From Couchioplanes caeruleus (GTDB taxonomy: Bacteria; Actinomycetota; Actinomycetes; Mycobacteriales; Micromonosporaceae): a DNA stretch of 64,000 nt. The notes beneath the pieces are model-generated. The model had not been told where the DNA came from. It saw only the letters and a program-made list of their open reading frames with translations, and ran no database searches. Location: NCBI RefSeq assembly GCF_023499255.1, contig NZ_CP092183.1, positions 4,708,501 to 4,772,500 on the forward strand, in the 5' to 3' direction. Each line of letters begins with the position of its first letter. The first letter of the stretch is position 1. A program made the position numbers and the translations under genes. Below, in pieces: positions 29,095-37,274 of this stretch.

Positions 29095-29664
29095 TCAGGC
29101 GGTCGGCTCGGCGCTCGGCTCCACGGTGGGGTCGTCCGACGGGTCCTCGGTCGGCTCGGTGGTGGGGTCGTCGCTGGGCTCGGTGGTCGGCTCGACGGTC
29201 GGGGTGGGCGTGACCGACGGGCTGGGTGCCGGCTTCGCGGCCCTGCCCGAGACGCGGACCACGTCGGCGGTGTAGACGTCGCCGGTGCGCCGCCCGACGA
29301 CCTCGATGCGCTGACCGGCGGCGACCCCGGAGAGGGTGACCTTCTTGCCGTTGACCCGCAGCGAGGCCTTGGCCGGGACGACGACGGTGACCGTACGCTT
29401 GCGCACGTCCTTGGTGCCGCCCTTCGCCAGCAGGGTGACGGTGCCGGCCTCGGCGTCGACGGCGGTGACGGTGCCGGAGGCGGTGAAGCGGACCGGCTTG
29501 GGGGTCTTGGCGGTCTTGCTGGGCTTCGGGGTCGCCTTGTGCGCGCTCGCGGCGGCGCCGGGCGCCTTGGCGGCGGGCTGGGCGGCCATCGCGGCGGCCG
29601 AGACCGCGGGAACGACGATGCCGGCGGCCAGCAGGGCGGCGACGGCGGTACGACGGATACGCAT
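29095..29664 (-). CDS. Exported DUF5666-like protein with acidic Pro/Thr tail
   Basis: 189 residues. Signal peptide MRIRRTAVAALLAAG... to about 28, an Ala/Lys/Pro linker, then a small beta-rich domain (about 52-135) with FTASGTVTAVDAEAGTVTLL and GQRIEVVGRRTGDVYTADVV, typical of OB-like DUF5666 domains of unknown function. The tail is a Thr/Glu/Pro/Asp repeat (TEPSDDPTTEPTEDPSDDP). ATG at 29664 follows AAGGAG; upstream codons in frame lie in the divergent promoter region. No membrane anchor, so probably secreted or wall-associated. Confidence 0.75.
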   Translation of the reverse strand: MRIRRTAVAALLAAGIVVPAVSAAAMAAQPAAKAPGAAASAHKATPKPSKTAKTPKPVRFTASGTVTAVDAEAGTVTLLAKGGTKDVRKRTVTVVVPAKASLRVNGKKVTLSGVAAGQRIEVVGRRTGDVYTADVVRVSGRAAKPAPSPSVTPTPTVEPTTEPSDDPTTEPTEDPSDDPTVEPSAEPTA

Positions 29665-29825
29665 CCGATGAACTCCTTGGTCCGGGGGGAACATCTCGAT
29701 GCTTCGGCCGGACGGTTGCCGTACGGTTGCCGGCGCCCTGTTTCCCGGTTGCGGCCCCTGACCGGTCCGGATCACCGCCGGATGGCAGGCTTGCGGGGAC
29801 ACCGCCGGACGAGAGGACGACGTCG

Positions 29826-30581
29826 ATGCGCTACGTGGCGATCGGGGACAGCTTCACCGAGGGGCTCGGTGACGAGCTGCCGGACGGCACGCCGCGCGGC
29901 TGGGCCGACCGGGTCGCCGCCGGCCTGGCCGCGGCCGGCGACGAGCCCGTCGAGTACGCCAACCTCGCCATCCGCGGGCGGCTGCTCGAGCCGATCGTCA
30001 CCGAGCAGCTGGAGGCCGCCCTGGCCCTGACCCCGGCACCCACGCTGATCACCCTCAACGGCGGCGGCAACGACATGATGCGCCCCGGCGTGGACCTGGA
30101 CCGGCTCGTCCGGCTCACCGAGCGGGCCGTGCGGCGCTGCGCCGACGCGGGCGTCCAGCTGGTCCTGCTCAGCGGCGCCGACCCGTCGCAGCACCTGCCC
30201 CTCGGCGCGATGATGCGCCGCCGCGGCGACGTGCTCACCACCGCCGTCGCCGACCTGGCCGCCCGGCACGGGCTCGTCTTCGCCGACGTCTTCCACGACG
30301 CCGAGATCCGCCGGGCGCCGTACTGGTCGGCGGACCGCCTGCACCTCAACGCGGCGGGCCACCAGCGCGCCGCCGGCGTGGTCCTGACCGCGATGGGCCA
30401 CCCCACGGCCGCGCACGTGGTGGACCCGGGCCCGGCCGCCGGCCGGCGCCTGGCCGCGGAGGTCCGCTACTACCGCGAGCACGTGCTGCCCTGGATCAGC
30501 CGGCGGGTGCGCGGCCGCTCCTCCGGCGACAGCCGCACCGCGAAGCTCCCGCAGTGGACGCCGGTCACCGCCTCCTTGTGA
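29826..30581 (+). CDS. SGNH/GDSL-family hydrolase
   Basis: A 251-residue esterase/lipase-type enzyme without signal peptide. Block I GDSFTEGLGDE carries the nucleophile Ser, block III appears as NGGGNDM, and block V DRLHLNAAGH provides Asp and His. ATG at 29826 sits after GAGAGGACGACGTCG. Substrate unknown. Divergent from the DUF5666-like gene. Confidence 0.88.
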   Translation: MRYVAIGDSFTEGLGDELPDGTPRGWADRVAAGLAAAGDEPVEYANLAIRGRLLEPIVTEQLEAALALTPAPTLITLNGGGNDMMRPGVDLDRLVRLTERAVRRCADAGVQLVLLSGADPSQHLPLGAMMRRRGDVLTTAVADLAARHGLVFADVFHDAEIRRAPYWSADRLHLNAAGHQRAAGVVLTAMGHPTAAHVVDPGPAAGRRLAAEVRYYREHVLPWISRRVRGRSSGDSRTAKLPQWTPVTASL

Positions 30582-30649
30582 CCCGCGTGCGTGAACCGGC
30601 CGCCCCGGGGTAGTCGCTGCTCGAACACCACCCAGCGATGGAGGAAGCC

Positions 30650-30817
30650 ATGTCCGACGTGTCCGGAGAGAACCGCGAAGAGCTCGAGACGATCGCCAAG
30701 GAGCGGATGGCCGAGCTGCCCGGCGAGACGGCCCTGGGTAACCGGGACCCGCAGGCCGGCGGCGAGGGCGACCCGAAGGACTTCGAGGGCAACAGCGAGG
30801 TCCCGCTGCCGGAGTGA
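30650..30817 (+). CDS. Small acidic protein of unknown function
   Basis: 55 residues, start MSDVSGENREELE, end NSEVPLPE. It is rich in Glu, Asp and Gly with no hydrophobic core, so probably disordered. ATG at 30650 is preceded by GGAGGAA with good spacing, and third positions are almost all G/C, both of which support a real gene. No family recognised. Confidence 0.65.
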   Translation: MSDVSGENREELETIAKERMAELPGETALGNRDPQAGGEGDPKDFEGNSEVPLPE

Positions 30818-30833
30818 GCGACCGTCCGGGTCG

Positions 30834-31817
30834 TCAGGTCAGGCGGGTGGCCACGGCGAGGAACGCCTCGGCGTCCTCCCGCCGGCCGACCCGGAGGATG
30901 AACAGGCCGGTGGAGACCAGCTCCATCACCGCCCACTGCCGGACGGCGTCCGGGTCGTTCCCGGTCAGCAGCCCGGCACGCCGGCAGCCGCGGTCCACCC
31001 GCTCCCTCACGCGCGCCGGGTCACCGGCCGCCAGCCCGGCGATCCGGCCCTGCGCGCCCCGCGCCTGGATGACGCCCAGGTCGTGCGCGGGCTCCGAGAT
31101 GAGCCCCTCCGGGTCGACGAGCCGGAAGCCCGGCTGCGCACCGCCGCGCGCCTCCAGGGCGTTGAAGGCGTGCACGTCCCCGTGCACCAGCACCGCGCGG
31201 GACGCGTCGGCCGCGCCCTCCCGCGCGGCGGCGCAGCTCACCGCCAGCTCCACGGTCGCCTCCGGGCACGGCCGGCCCAGCGCTTCCCAGGCCGCCGGGA
31301 TGTAGCCGGCATGCCACCGCGCCGCCTGCGCCCCGGTGGGAAGCCGCCCGTCGGCTGTCACCTTCCGCCACCCCCGTGCGGCGGTGCGAGTGAGCGCCTC
31401 CAGCTGGCGGCCGGCGGACCAGCCCAGATCGGCCATCGGCCGCCCGAGCCGCTCCAGCAGCAGGGCCCGGCGAGGCCCGTCGTGACGGATCAGCCGGGCG
31501 TACGGGTCACCGCCCGCCAGCCGCAGCGCCGTCAGCTCCCGCCGGGCCGGGCTGACCTAGTCGATGCCCGGCGGGATCGAGACCTTGAGCACGACCGGGG
31601 CGCCGTCCCGCGTCACCGCCTCGGCCACGTACGCGGCCCGGCCGCCGTCCAGCCGGGCGCCGACGGTGAGCGACCAGTCCGCCGCCAGGCTCGCGAGCAG
31701 CCCGGGAAGCTCGGCCAGCCACCGCGCGCCGGTCTCCCCCAGTGCCCGCAGCGAAAGTGCGACCGGCTCGGACACGACGACGGCGGGCCGGGGCCCGGAA
31801 GGTTCCCCGTTCAGCAC
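30834..31817 (-). pseudogene. Aminoglycoside/hydroxyurea phosphotransferase-like gene with in-frame amber codon
   Basis: One continuous 328-codon frame except for a TAG at 31559-31557. Before it: LGETGARWLAELPGLLASLA ... VVLKVSIPPGID (ATP-binding N-lobe with the Lys). After it: VSPARRELTALRLAGGDPYA ... LVHGDVHAFN (catalytic loop) and LVDPEGLISEPAHDLGV (metal Asp). The two halves together make a complete antibiotic-type phosphotransferase, so a single nonsense change (CAG, GAG or AAG to TAG) explains it. GTG at 31817 overlaps the stop of the upstream lipoprotein gene. An internal start at 31436 would lack the N-lobe. Sequencing error is possible. Confidence 0.8.
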
Positions 31818-32311
31818 GTCTCCCCGAGTCCCGAGGTCACCTCGACGGCGTAGGCGTCCTCCGCCGGCCCGAAGGTCAGGCCGATCCGCGTCTCGCTTCC
31901 GTCGACGTCTTTGACCAGGCACGCGATCCCGCGCTGGAACGCCAGCGAGGGTGCCACGTCCGGCGGGATGTCGGTGGAGGCGTTGCGCCAGCCGTCGGCG
32001 GTCATCGCCTCCCAGTAAAAGGAGCGGATCGCCGGCTCGTCGACGGCGCTGCGGTAGCGCCGGCCGGCATACGGGCGGATCCGGTCGCCGGAGTCGTCCG
32101 TGCCGCAACCCGCGTACGCGGCCGCCGGCTGCGCCCCGGCCGGGTGCTGCTCCAGGATCGCCAGCCGTTCCAGCGTCGCCACCTGCGCCTTCTCCGTCGC
32201 GGTGCAGTCGCGACGCCCGGGCAGGTCGTCCGCGCAGCCGGCACCCGGCAGCGCCGCCGCCGCGACGGACATCGCGGTGGCGGCGAGCCGCCCGGGCGTC
32301 CGTGGCGTCAC
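31811..32311 (-). CDS. Hypothetical lipoprotein of a two-component operon
   Basis: 166 residues with a signal of lipoprotein type: hydrophobic AATAMSVAAAALPGAGC, lipobox Cys at about residue 26. The exported part has four further Cys (two likely disulfides) and FYWEAMTADGWRN. No family recognised. GTG at 32311 overlaps the histidine kinase stop (GTGA), and the stop overlaps the phosphotransferase start, so it is translated with the sensor system and may act as its extracytoplasmic partner (inference). Confidence 0.75.
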   Translation of the reverse strand: MTPRTPGRLAATAMSVAAAALPGAGCADDLPGRRDCTATEKAQVATLERLAILEQHPAGAQPAAAYAGCGTDDSGDRIRPYAGRRYRSAVDEPAIRSFYWEAMTADGWRNASTDIPPDVAPSLAFQRGIACLVKDVDGSETRIGLTFGPAEDAYAVEVTSGLGETC

Positions 32312-33702
32312 GGCTGCTCGCAGGGCAGGTGGACGGTCACGATCGTGCCGCGCGGGTCGCGGCCGGCGGCCGAGGCCGTGCCGCCGTGCTGGGCCGCCGT
32401 CTGCGCGACGATCGCGAGGCCCAGCCCCGATCCCGGCATCGCGCGGGCCGCCGCGGCGCGGTAGAAGCGGTCGAAGACGTACGGCAGGTCCGCCTCGGCG
32501 ATGCCCGGCCCGTCGTCCGCCACGCTCAGGCTGCATCCGCCCGCACCCTCGCGGCTCAGCGTCGTGTGCACGGTCGCGCCCGGCGGGCTCCACTTGGCGG
32601 CGTTGTCGAGCACGTTGACCACCATGCGTTCCAGCTCGCCCGGGCGGCCGGTGACGGTGACCGGCGCGAGGCCGGTGGTGAAGGTGAGGCCGGGCGCCCG
32701 GATCCGTACCCGGTTGACCGCGGCGGTGACCACGTCGGCCAGCGCGACGGGTTCGGCGGCCTCCCGGGTGGTCTCCTCGCGGGCCAGCTCCACCAGCTCG
32801 GTGGTGAGCGTGGCGAGCTCGCCGACCTGCGCCTCGAGGTCGCCCAGCAGCTTGGCGCGGTCCTCCGGTGGAAGCCGGTGCGCCAGCTCGGGCTGCCGTT
32901 CGACGGCCAGCAGCAGTTCCACGTTGGTACGGATGCTGGTCAGCGGAGTCCGCAGCTCGTGACCGGCGTCCTCGACGAGCGTGCGCTGCGCGCGGCGGGC
33001 GGTGTCGATGGCGGCCAGCATGGTGTTCACCGAGCGGCCGAGCCGGGCGATCTCGTCGGCCCCGCTGACGGCGATGGGCCGGCCGAGGTCCATGGTGACG
33101 GCCACGCCCTCGACCGCCTCGGTGAGCCGTTCCACCGGGCGCAGGCCCGCGCGGGCCACCGTACGGCCGAGCAGGGCCGCGGCGCCGACGCCGACCGCGC
33201 AGCCGGCCGCGAGCAGCAGGCCGAAGGCGGCCAGGGTGTCGCGGGCGGGGTCCTGGCTGACGGCCACCTGCACCGCGCCGCCCCCGCGCACCGGCACGGT
33301 GAGCATCAGGTACGTGTCGCCGCCGATCGTCACCCGCTCCTGGACCTGCTGCTGCCGCCCCGCCGCGACCTGCCGGGCCGCCGCCGTCACGGGCAGCGGC
33401 GTGCCCGGATCGGTGACCACGGTGGCGCCCGCGTCGAGGATCTGCCAGCCCGGTCCCAGCTGGCGCGGGTGCCGGCCGGGGCCGGGACGGGGCACGGGTC
33501 CGGGCCGGCCCGCCCGCCACTGGTCCGGTTGCGCGGCGATGGCCTGCGCGTCCGCGCGCAGCTGCGACTCGATGCGGTGCCGCTGGATCTCGGCGACCGC
33601 CACCCAGGCCATGCCGGCGAAGAGGATCACGGCCACCGCGACGGCGCCGGTGACCAGCAGCGACAGCCGGGTGTGCAGCGTACGGCGGCCCCACCAGCTC
33701 AC
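32308..33702 (-). CDS. Sensor histidine kinase
   Basis: 464 residues: TM1 (about 12-36), an extracytoplasmic sensor of about 120 residues, TM2 (about 158-180), HAMP, dimerisation domain with phosphorylated His in [15 protein letters not shown], and HATPase with N-box [10 protein letters not shown]1 DDGPGIAE and G2 [12 protein letters not shown] at 33702 overlaps the response regulator stop (GTGA). Resembles the MprB/TcrY/CseC class of envelope sensors. Pairs with the upstream regulator. Confidence 0.93.
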   Translation of the reverse strand: MSWWGRRTLHTRLSLLVTGAVAVAVILFAGMAWVAVAEIQRHRIESQLRADAQAIAAQPDQWRAGRPGPVPRPGPGRHPRQLGPGWQILDAGATVVTDPGTPLPVTAAARQVAAGRQQQVQERVTIGGDTYLMLTVPVRGGGAVQVAVSQDPARDTLAAFGLLLAAGCAVGVGAAALLGRTVARAGLRPVERLTEAVEGVAVTMDLGRPIAVSGADEIARLGRSVNTMLAAIDTARRAQRTLVEDAGHELRTPLTSIRTNVELLLAVERQPELAHRLPPEDRAKLLGDLEAQVGELATLTTELVELAREETTREAAEPVALADVVTAAVNRVRIRAPGLTFTTGLAPVTVTGRPGELERMVVNVLDNAAKWSPPGATVHTTLSREGAGGCSLSVADDGPGIAEADLPYVFDRFYRAAAARAMPGSGLGLAIVAQTAAQHGGTASAAGRDPRGTIVTVHLPCEQP

Positions 33703-34406
33703 AGCGGCTCCTCGCGCAGCACGAACCCGACGCCGCGTACGGTGTGCAGCAGCCGCGTCCCGCCCTCCGCCTCGAGCTTGCGCCGCAGGTAGCCGAGGTA
33801 GACGTGGATGCTGTTCGAGGTCTCCCCGAAGTCGTGGCCCCACACCTGCTCGAACAGCGCCGAACGGGTCAGCACCTGCCGCGGGTGCCGCAGGAACGCC
33901 TCCAGGATGGCGAACTCCGTCCGGGTCAGCCGCAGCGGCCGGTCGCCGCGCCACACCTCGCGCGTACCCGGGTCGAGGCGTACGTCGGCGAAGGCCAGCC
34001 ACCGCCCCGGCCGCTCGCCGGGCGTGGCGCCGGCCGGGCCGCCCAGTGCCGACCGGCGCAGCAGCGCACGCAACCGGGCCAGCAGCTCCTGCAGGGCGAA
34101 GGGTTTGACCAGGTAGTCGTCCGCGCCCGCGTCGAGGCCAGCCACCCGGTCGCCGACGCTGTCGCGGGCGGTGAGCATGAGCACCGGTACGAGCACCCCG
34201 CCGGAGCGCAGCTGCCGGCACGTCTCCAGCCCGTCCAGGACCGGCATGCTGACGTCCAGGACCACCGCGTCGGGCTCGTCCGCCCGTACCTCGTCGAGCG
34301 CCTCCCGGCCGTCGCGGGCGGTGCCGATCCGGTAGCCCTCGAACCGCAGCGTACGGGCGAGCGAGTCGCGGACGGCCGCGTCGTCGTCCACCACCAGGAT
34401 CCGCAT
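33699..34406 (-). CDS. OmpR-family response regulator (MprA-like)
   Basis: 235 residues: receiver (Asp7-Asp8 pocket, phosphoacceptor Asp51 in VVLDVSMP, Lys in VKPFA) and winged-helix effector ([33 protein letters not shown]). ATG at 34406 follows GGGAGGCGGAG; the longer upstream frame lies inside the FMN-binding gene. Probably regulates its own operon: an 11-bp-period direct repeat lies ahead of the first gene. Confidence 0.94.
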   Translation of the reverse strand: MRILVVDDDAAVRDSLARTLRFEGYRIGTARDGREALDEVRADEPDAVVLDVSMPVLDGLETCRQLRSGGVLVPVLMLTARDSVGDRVAGLDAGADDYLVKPFALQELLARLRALLRRSALGGPAGATPGERPGRWLAFADVRLDPGTREVWRGDRPLRLTRTEFAILEAFLRHPRQVLTRSALFEQVWGHDFGETSNSIHVYLGYLRRKLEAEGGTRLLHTVRGVGFVLREEPL

Positions 34407-34426
34407 CTCCGCCTCCCGCCGCCCTG

Positions 34427-34939
34427 TCACAGGTGCGCGGCGTCGAGCGCCGCCTGCAGCGACTCGACGTAACCGTCGCTGGTGACGGTCGCGCCCGAGA
34501 CGGCGTCGATGGCGGCGCCCTGCGCGGCGAGGGTCTCCTGGCGCAGCACCGGCAGAGCGTACGCGTTGATCTCCTGGTCCCGGTGGTTGCCGTTCGGGTA
34601 GACCGGTACGGCCACATCGGTGATCCTTCCGCCGGACACGGTGATGCCGACCTGGACCGGACCCCAGCGCGTCTGGGCGACCGACCCGGTGTAGGTCCTG
34701 GCGGCAGCCGACGACGGGGACGAGGCCCGCGACGAGGACGACGGGGACGGGGCCGGCGACGACGAGGGAGCGGACGGCGAGGGTGACGGCGACGAGGCCG
34801 CGGGTGGCTCCGTCGCGGCGGTCAGCGGGGCCTCGGCCACCGCGGTCGCCGCAGCCGTGCCGTCCGTGCTGGTGCGGTAGCTGAACAGCAGCACCAGGGC
34901 CGCGACCGTGGAGAACAACCACAGGGTGATCCGTCGCAT
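34427..34939 (-). CDS. Exported FMN-binding domain protein
   Basis: 170 residues. N-terminal membrane anchor ([17 protein letters not shown]), a Ser/Pro/Ala linker of about 45 residues, then an FMN-binding domain with the covalent flavinylation-type motif [16 protein letters not shown] near the C-terminus. Such domains carry electrons in extracytoplasmic redox chains. First gene of the FMN protein - response regulator - kinase - lipoprotein - phosphotransferase operon, 20 bases before the regulator, suggesting the pair senses envelope redox or ions. Confidence 0.85.
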   Translation of the reverse strand: MRRITLWLFSTVAALVLLFSYRTSTDGTAAATAVAEAPLTAATEPPAASSPSPSPSAPSSSPAPSPSSSSRASSPSSAAARTYTGSVAQTRWGPVQVGITVSGGRITDVAVPVYPNGNHRDQEINAYALPVLRQETLAAQGAAIDAVSGATVTSDGYVESLQAALDAAHL

Positions 34940-34983
34940 GAGCCCATCGTCGGGCCGGTTCCTGTGAGCCTGATGTCCGTCCG

Positions 34984-34999
34984 CTAAGCGTTCACTAAG
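34984..34999 (-). promoter_or_regulatory. Direct repeats, candidate response-regulator operator
   Basis: On the minus strand CTTAG-N6-CTTAG, the two copies starting 11 bases apart, lies about 45 bases before the FMN gene. OmpR-type regulators typically bind direct repeats with 10-11-bp spacing. Confidence 0.45.
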
Positions 35000-35002
35000 A
35001 AC

Positions 35003-35713
35003 TCAGGACGGCACGCCGAGGGCCTCCATGGAGCGCAGCGCGTCGATGACGCTGGCGATGTGGGCGCGCATCGCCGCCTCGGCGGCCTCGGGGTCGCGGG
35101 CGCGGACCGCCGCGATGATGCGCTCGTGCTGCGGCAGCGACACCTGTGGGCGCCCCGGCAGCAGCGACAGCATGAACTGGTGCCGCACGAGCTGCCCGCG
35201 CAGGGTCTCGATGATGCCGTCGGCGGTGCCGTGCCCGGCGATGGCCCGGACGAGGGCGTGCAGCCGCTGGTTGAGGTCGCTGTAGGCGCGGAACTCACCG
35301 GCGCCGACCGCGCGGCGCATCAGCGCGCCGATCTCCGCCAGCTCGCCGGCCTGCTCGTCGGTGACCCGTTCGGCGGCGCGGGCGGCCACGAGCCCCTCCA
35401 GCACCATCCGGACCTCGGTGATCTCCACGGCCTCGTCCAGCGACACCTTGCGCACCTGCGCGCCGCGGTTGCGCTGCACCTCGACCAGGCCTTCGGCGGC
35501 CAGGTCCTGCAGTGCCGCCCGTACGGTGAACCGGCTGGCCCCGAACCGCTCGCACAGCTGCAGCTCGACGAGGCGCTCACCGGGCAGGTACTCGCCGCGC
35601 AGGATCGCCTCGCGCAGGGCGTCGCGGGTCCGTGCGGCCGTCGCGCCGCCACCGGCGCGGCTGCGGCCCGCTCCGCCCGGCCGGGCGGCCTCGGGGTCCT
35701 GCTCAGGCGGCAT
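35003..35713 (-). CDS. GntR-family (FadR/VanR subfamily) transcriptional regulator
   Basis: 236 residues: winged helix (ALREAILRGEYLPGERLVE, recognition region ERFGASRFTVRAALQDL) and an all-helical FCD ligand domain with metal-ligand residues in DLNQRLHALV, LLPGRPQVSLPQHE and AMRAHIASV. ATG at 35713 starts MPPEQDPEAARPG; an upstream ATG at 35809 would extend it by 32 poorly coding residues. Effector and targets unknown; the neighbours suggest none. Confidence 0.88.
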   Translation of the reverse strand: MPPEQDPEAARPGGAGRSRAGGGATAARTRDALREAILRGEYLPGERLVELQLCERFGASRFTVRAALQDLAAEGLVEVQRNRGAQVRKVSLDEAVEITEVRMVLEGLVAARAAERVTDEQAGELAEIGALMRRAVGAGEFRAYSDLNQRLHALVRAIAGHGTADGIIETLRGQLVRHQFMLSLLPGRPQVSLPQHERIIAAVRARDPEAAEAAMRAHIASVIDALRSMEALGVPS

Positions 35714-35921
35714 GCGTACGCGGTCCTGTGTGGTAGGCGAAGCGGTGCCGGAAGGATACCGTGCGGGGCTCCCCCGGGCCCCACCGGCGTGCGCCGAGCG
35801 CCCGGACACTCACTGACGGTGAGGCCGAATCCGCTCGGACGTATGAACCGGGCGGAATGCGGGCACCTGGGTGGCACCGGCCGGAGGCGCCGGTGTTCGC
35901 ACGATTCCCTGGGAGGGCCCG

Positions 35922-37271
35922 ATGACATGGGCACGTACGGTCCGTGAGCGGGCCCGGACCCGGCTCGCCGCGGCGGCGAGCCGGAGCGCCCCGCCGCCGT
36001 TCACCGCGGGGCCGGAACTCCAGGACACGGCACCGCCGGTGATGGTGGTGCAGCCGACCGGCCCCGACGACCTGCTGCCGCGGGGCATCCGCACCGCCGG
36101 CGCCTGGGCGTGGCGGTTCATCCTGCTGGTCGCGGCGGCGTACCTGTTCCTGCGCGTGGTCAGCCTGCTGCGGGTCGTGGTGATCCCGGTGATCGTCGCG
36201 GTGCTGCTGGCGGCCCTGCTGCAGCCCGCCGCGGCGGCGCTGACCCGCCGTGGCGTCAAGCGGTCGCTGTCGGCCGCCATCGTGCTGATCTCCGGCCTGG
36301 TGATCGTCTTCGGTGGCATCACGCTGATCATCGAGACCATCGTCTCGCAGCTCGACTCGCTGTCGAAGCAGGTCGCCGACGGTGTCGACGAGGTGCAGAA
36401 GTGGCTCTCGCAGGGCCCGCTGCACCTCACCGACGCCCAGCTCAGCCAGTACGTCGACAAGGCGCAACAGGCGCTCACCGACCACCAGGGCGCCCTGACG
36501 TCCGGTGCGCTGAGCACCGCGGCCACGCTCGGTGAGGTCGTGACCGGCTTCTTCCTCACGCTGTTCACGCTCTTCTTCTTCCTGCGCGACGGCGGGCAGA
36601 TCTGGTCGTTCCTGTGCCGCCTGCTGCCGCGGGAGGCGCGGGTGCCCACCGCCCGGGCCGGTCACTACTCGTGGCACACGCTGGTGTCGTACGTGCACGC
36701 CACCGTGCTCGTCGCGCTCGTGGACGCGGTCGGCATCGGCATCGGCCTGTTCGTCCTGAGGGTGCCGCTGTGGCTGCCGCTGGCCGCGCTGGTGTTCCTG
36801 GGCGCGTTCATCCCGGTGGTCGGCGCGACGGTCACCGGTGCGGTCGCGGTGCTGGTGGCCCTGGTCGCCAACGGGCCGGTCAGCGCGCTGATCGTGCTCG
36901 GCATCGTGATCGCGGTGCAGCAGCTGGAGGGCCACGTGCTGCAGCCGCTGATCATGGGCCGGGCGGTGGCGCTGCATCCGCTCGCGGTCATCCTGGCCAT
37001 CGCGACGGGCATCGTGGTGGCGGGCATCGTCGGCGGGCTGATCGCCGTACCGGTGCTCGCGGTCCTCAACACCGCCATCCGCTACCTCGTCCGGCATCCC
37101 ACCGGCGAGCCGACCCCCGACCGCGAGCCGCCGGGCACGGAGTCCACCGACGACGACGAGGCCGAGTCGGACGACGCGCGGGCCGACGCGACGCGCACCC
37201 GGGACCCGGACGAGCCGCCGCCGTCGGACACCTCGGTGGCCCGCGATCCGGAACCGGCCGCGAAGGGCTGA
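35922..37271 (+). CDS. AI-2E family transporter (PerM/TqsA type)
   Basis: 449 residues. About 65 cytoplasmic residues precede eight helices in the family arrangement: helix pair VVVIPVIVAVLLAALLQP, the long amphipathic extracellular segment (QLDSLSKQVADGVDEVQKWL), FFLTLFTLFFFLRDG, and the conserved LVFLGAFIPVVGATVTGA and QQLEGHVLQPLIMG. Members export signalling molecules or act as Na+(Li+)/H+ antiporters; substrate unknown. The tail of 60 residues is highly acidic. ATG at 35922 follows GGGAGGG. Convergent with a histidine kinase after three bases. Confidence 0.9.
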   Translation: MTWARTVRERARTRLAAAASRSAPPPFTAGPELQDTAPPVMVVQPTGPDDLLPRGIRTAGAWAWRFILLVAAAYLFLRVVSLLRVVVIPVIVAVLLAALLQPAAAALTRRGVKRSLSAAIVLISGLVIVFGGITLIIETIVSQLDSLSKQVADGVDEVQKWLSQGPLHLTDAQLSQYVDKAQQALTDHQGALTSGALSTAATLGEVVTGFFLTLFTLFFFLRDGGQIWSFLCRLLPREARVPTARAGHYSWHTLVSYVHATVLVALVDAVGIGIGLFVLRVPLWLPLAALVFLGAFIPVVGATVTGAVAVLVALVANGPVSALIVLGIVIAVQQLEGHVLQPLIMGRAVALHPLAVILAIATGIVVAGIVGGLIAVPVLAVLNTAIRYLVRHPTGEPTPDREPPGTESTDDDEAESDDARADATRTRDPDEPPPSDTSVARDPEPAAKG

Positions 37272-37274
37272 CCC

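Noticed and set aside
32308..34617. Single long kinase frame starting at 34617
   Set aside because: The upstream part is a shadow of the response regulator; the real kinase starts at the GTG overlapping the regulator stop at 33702.
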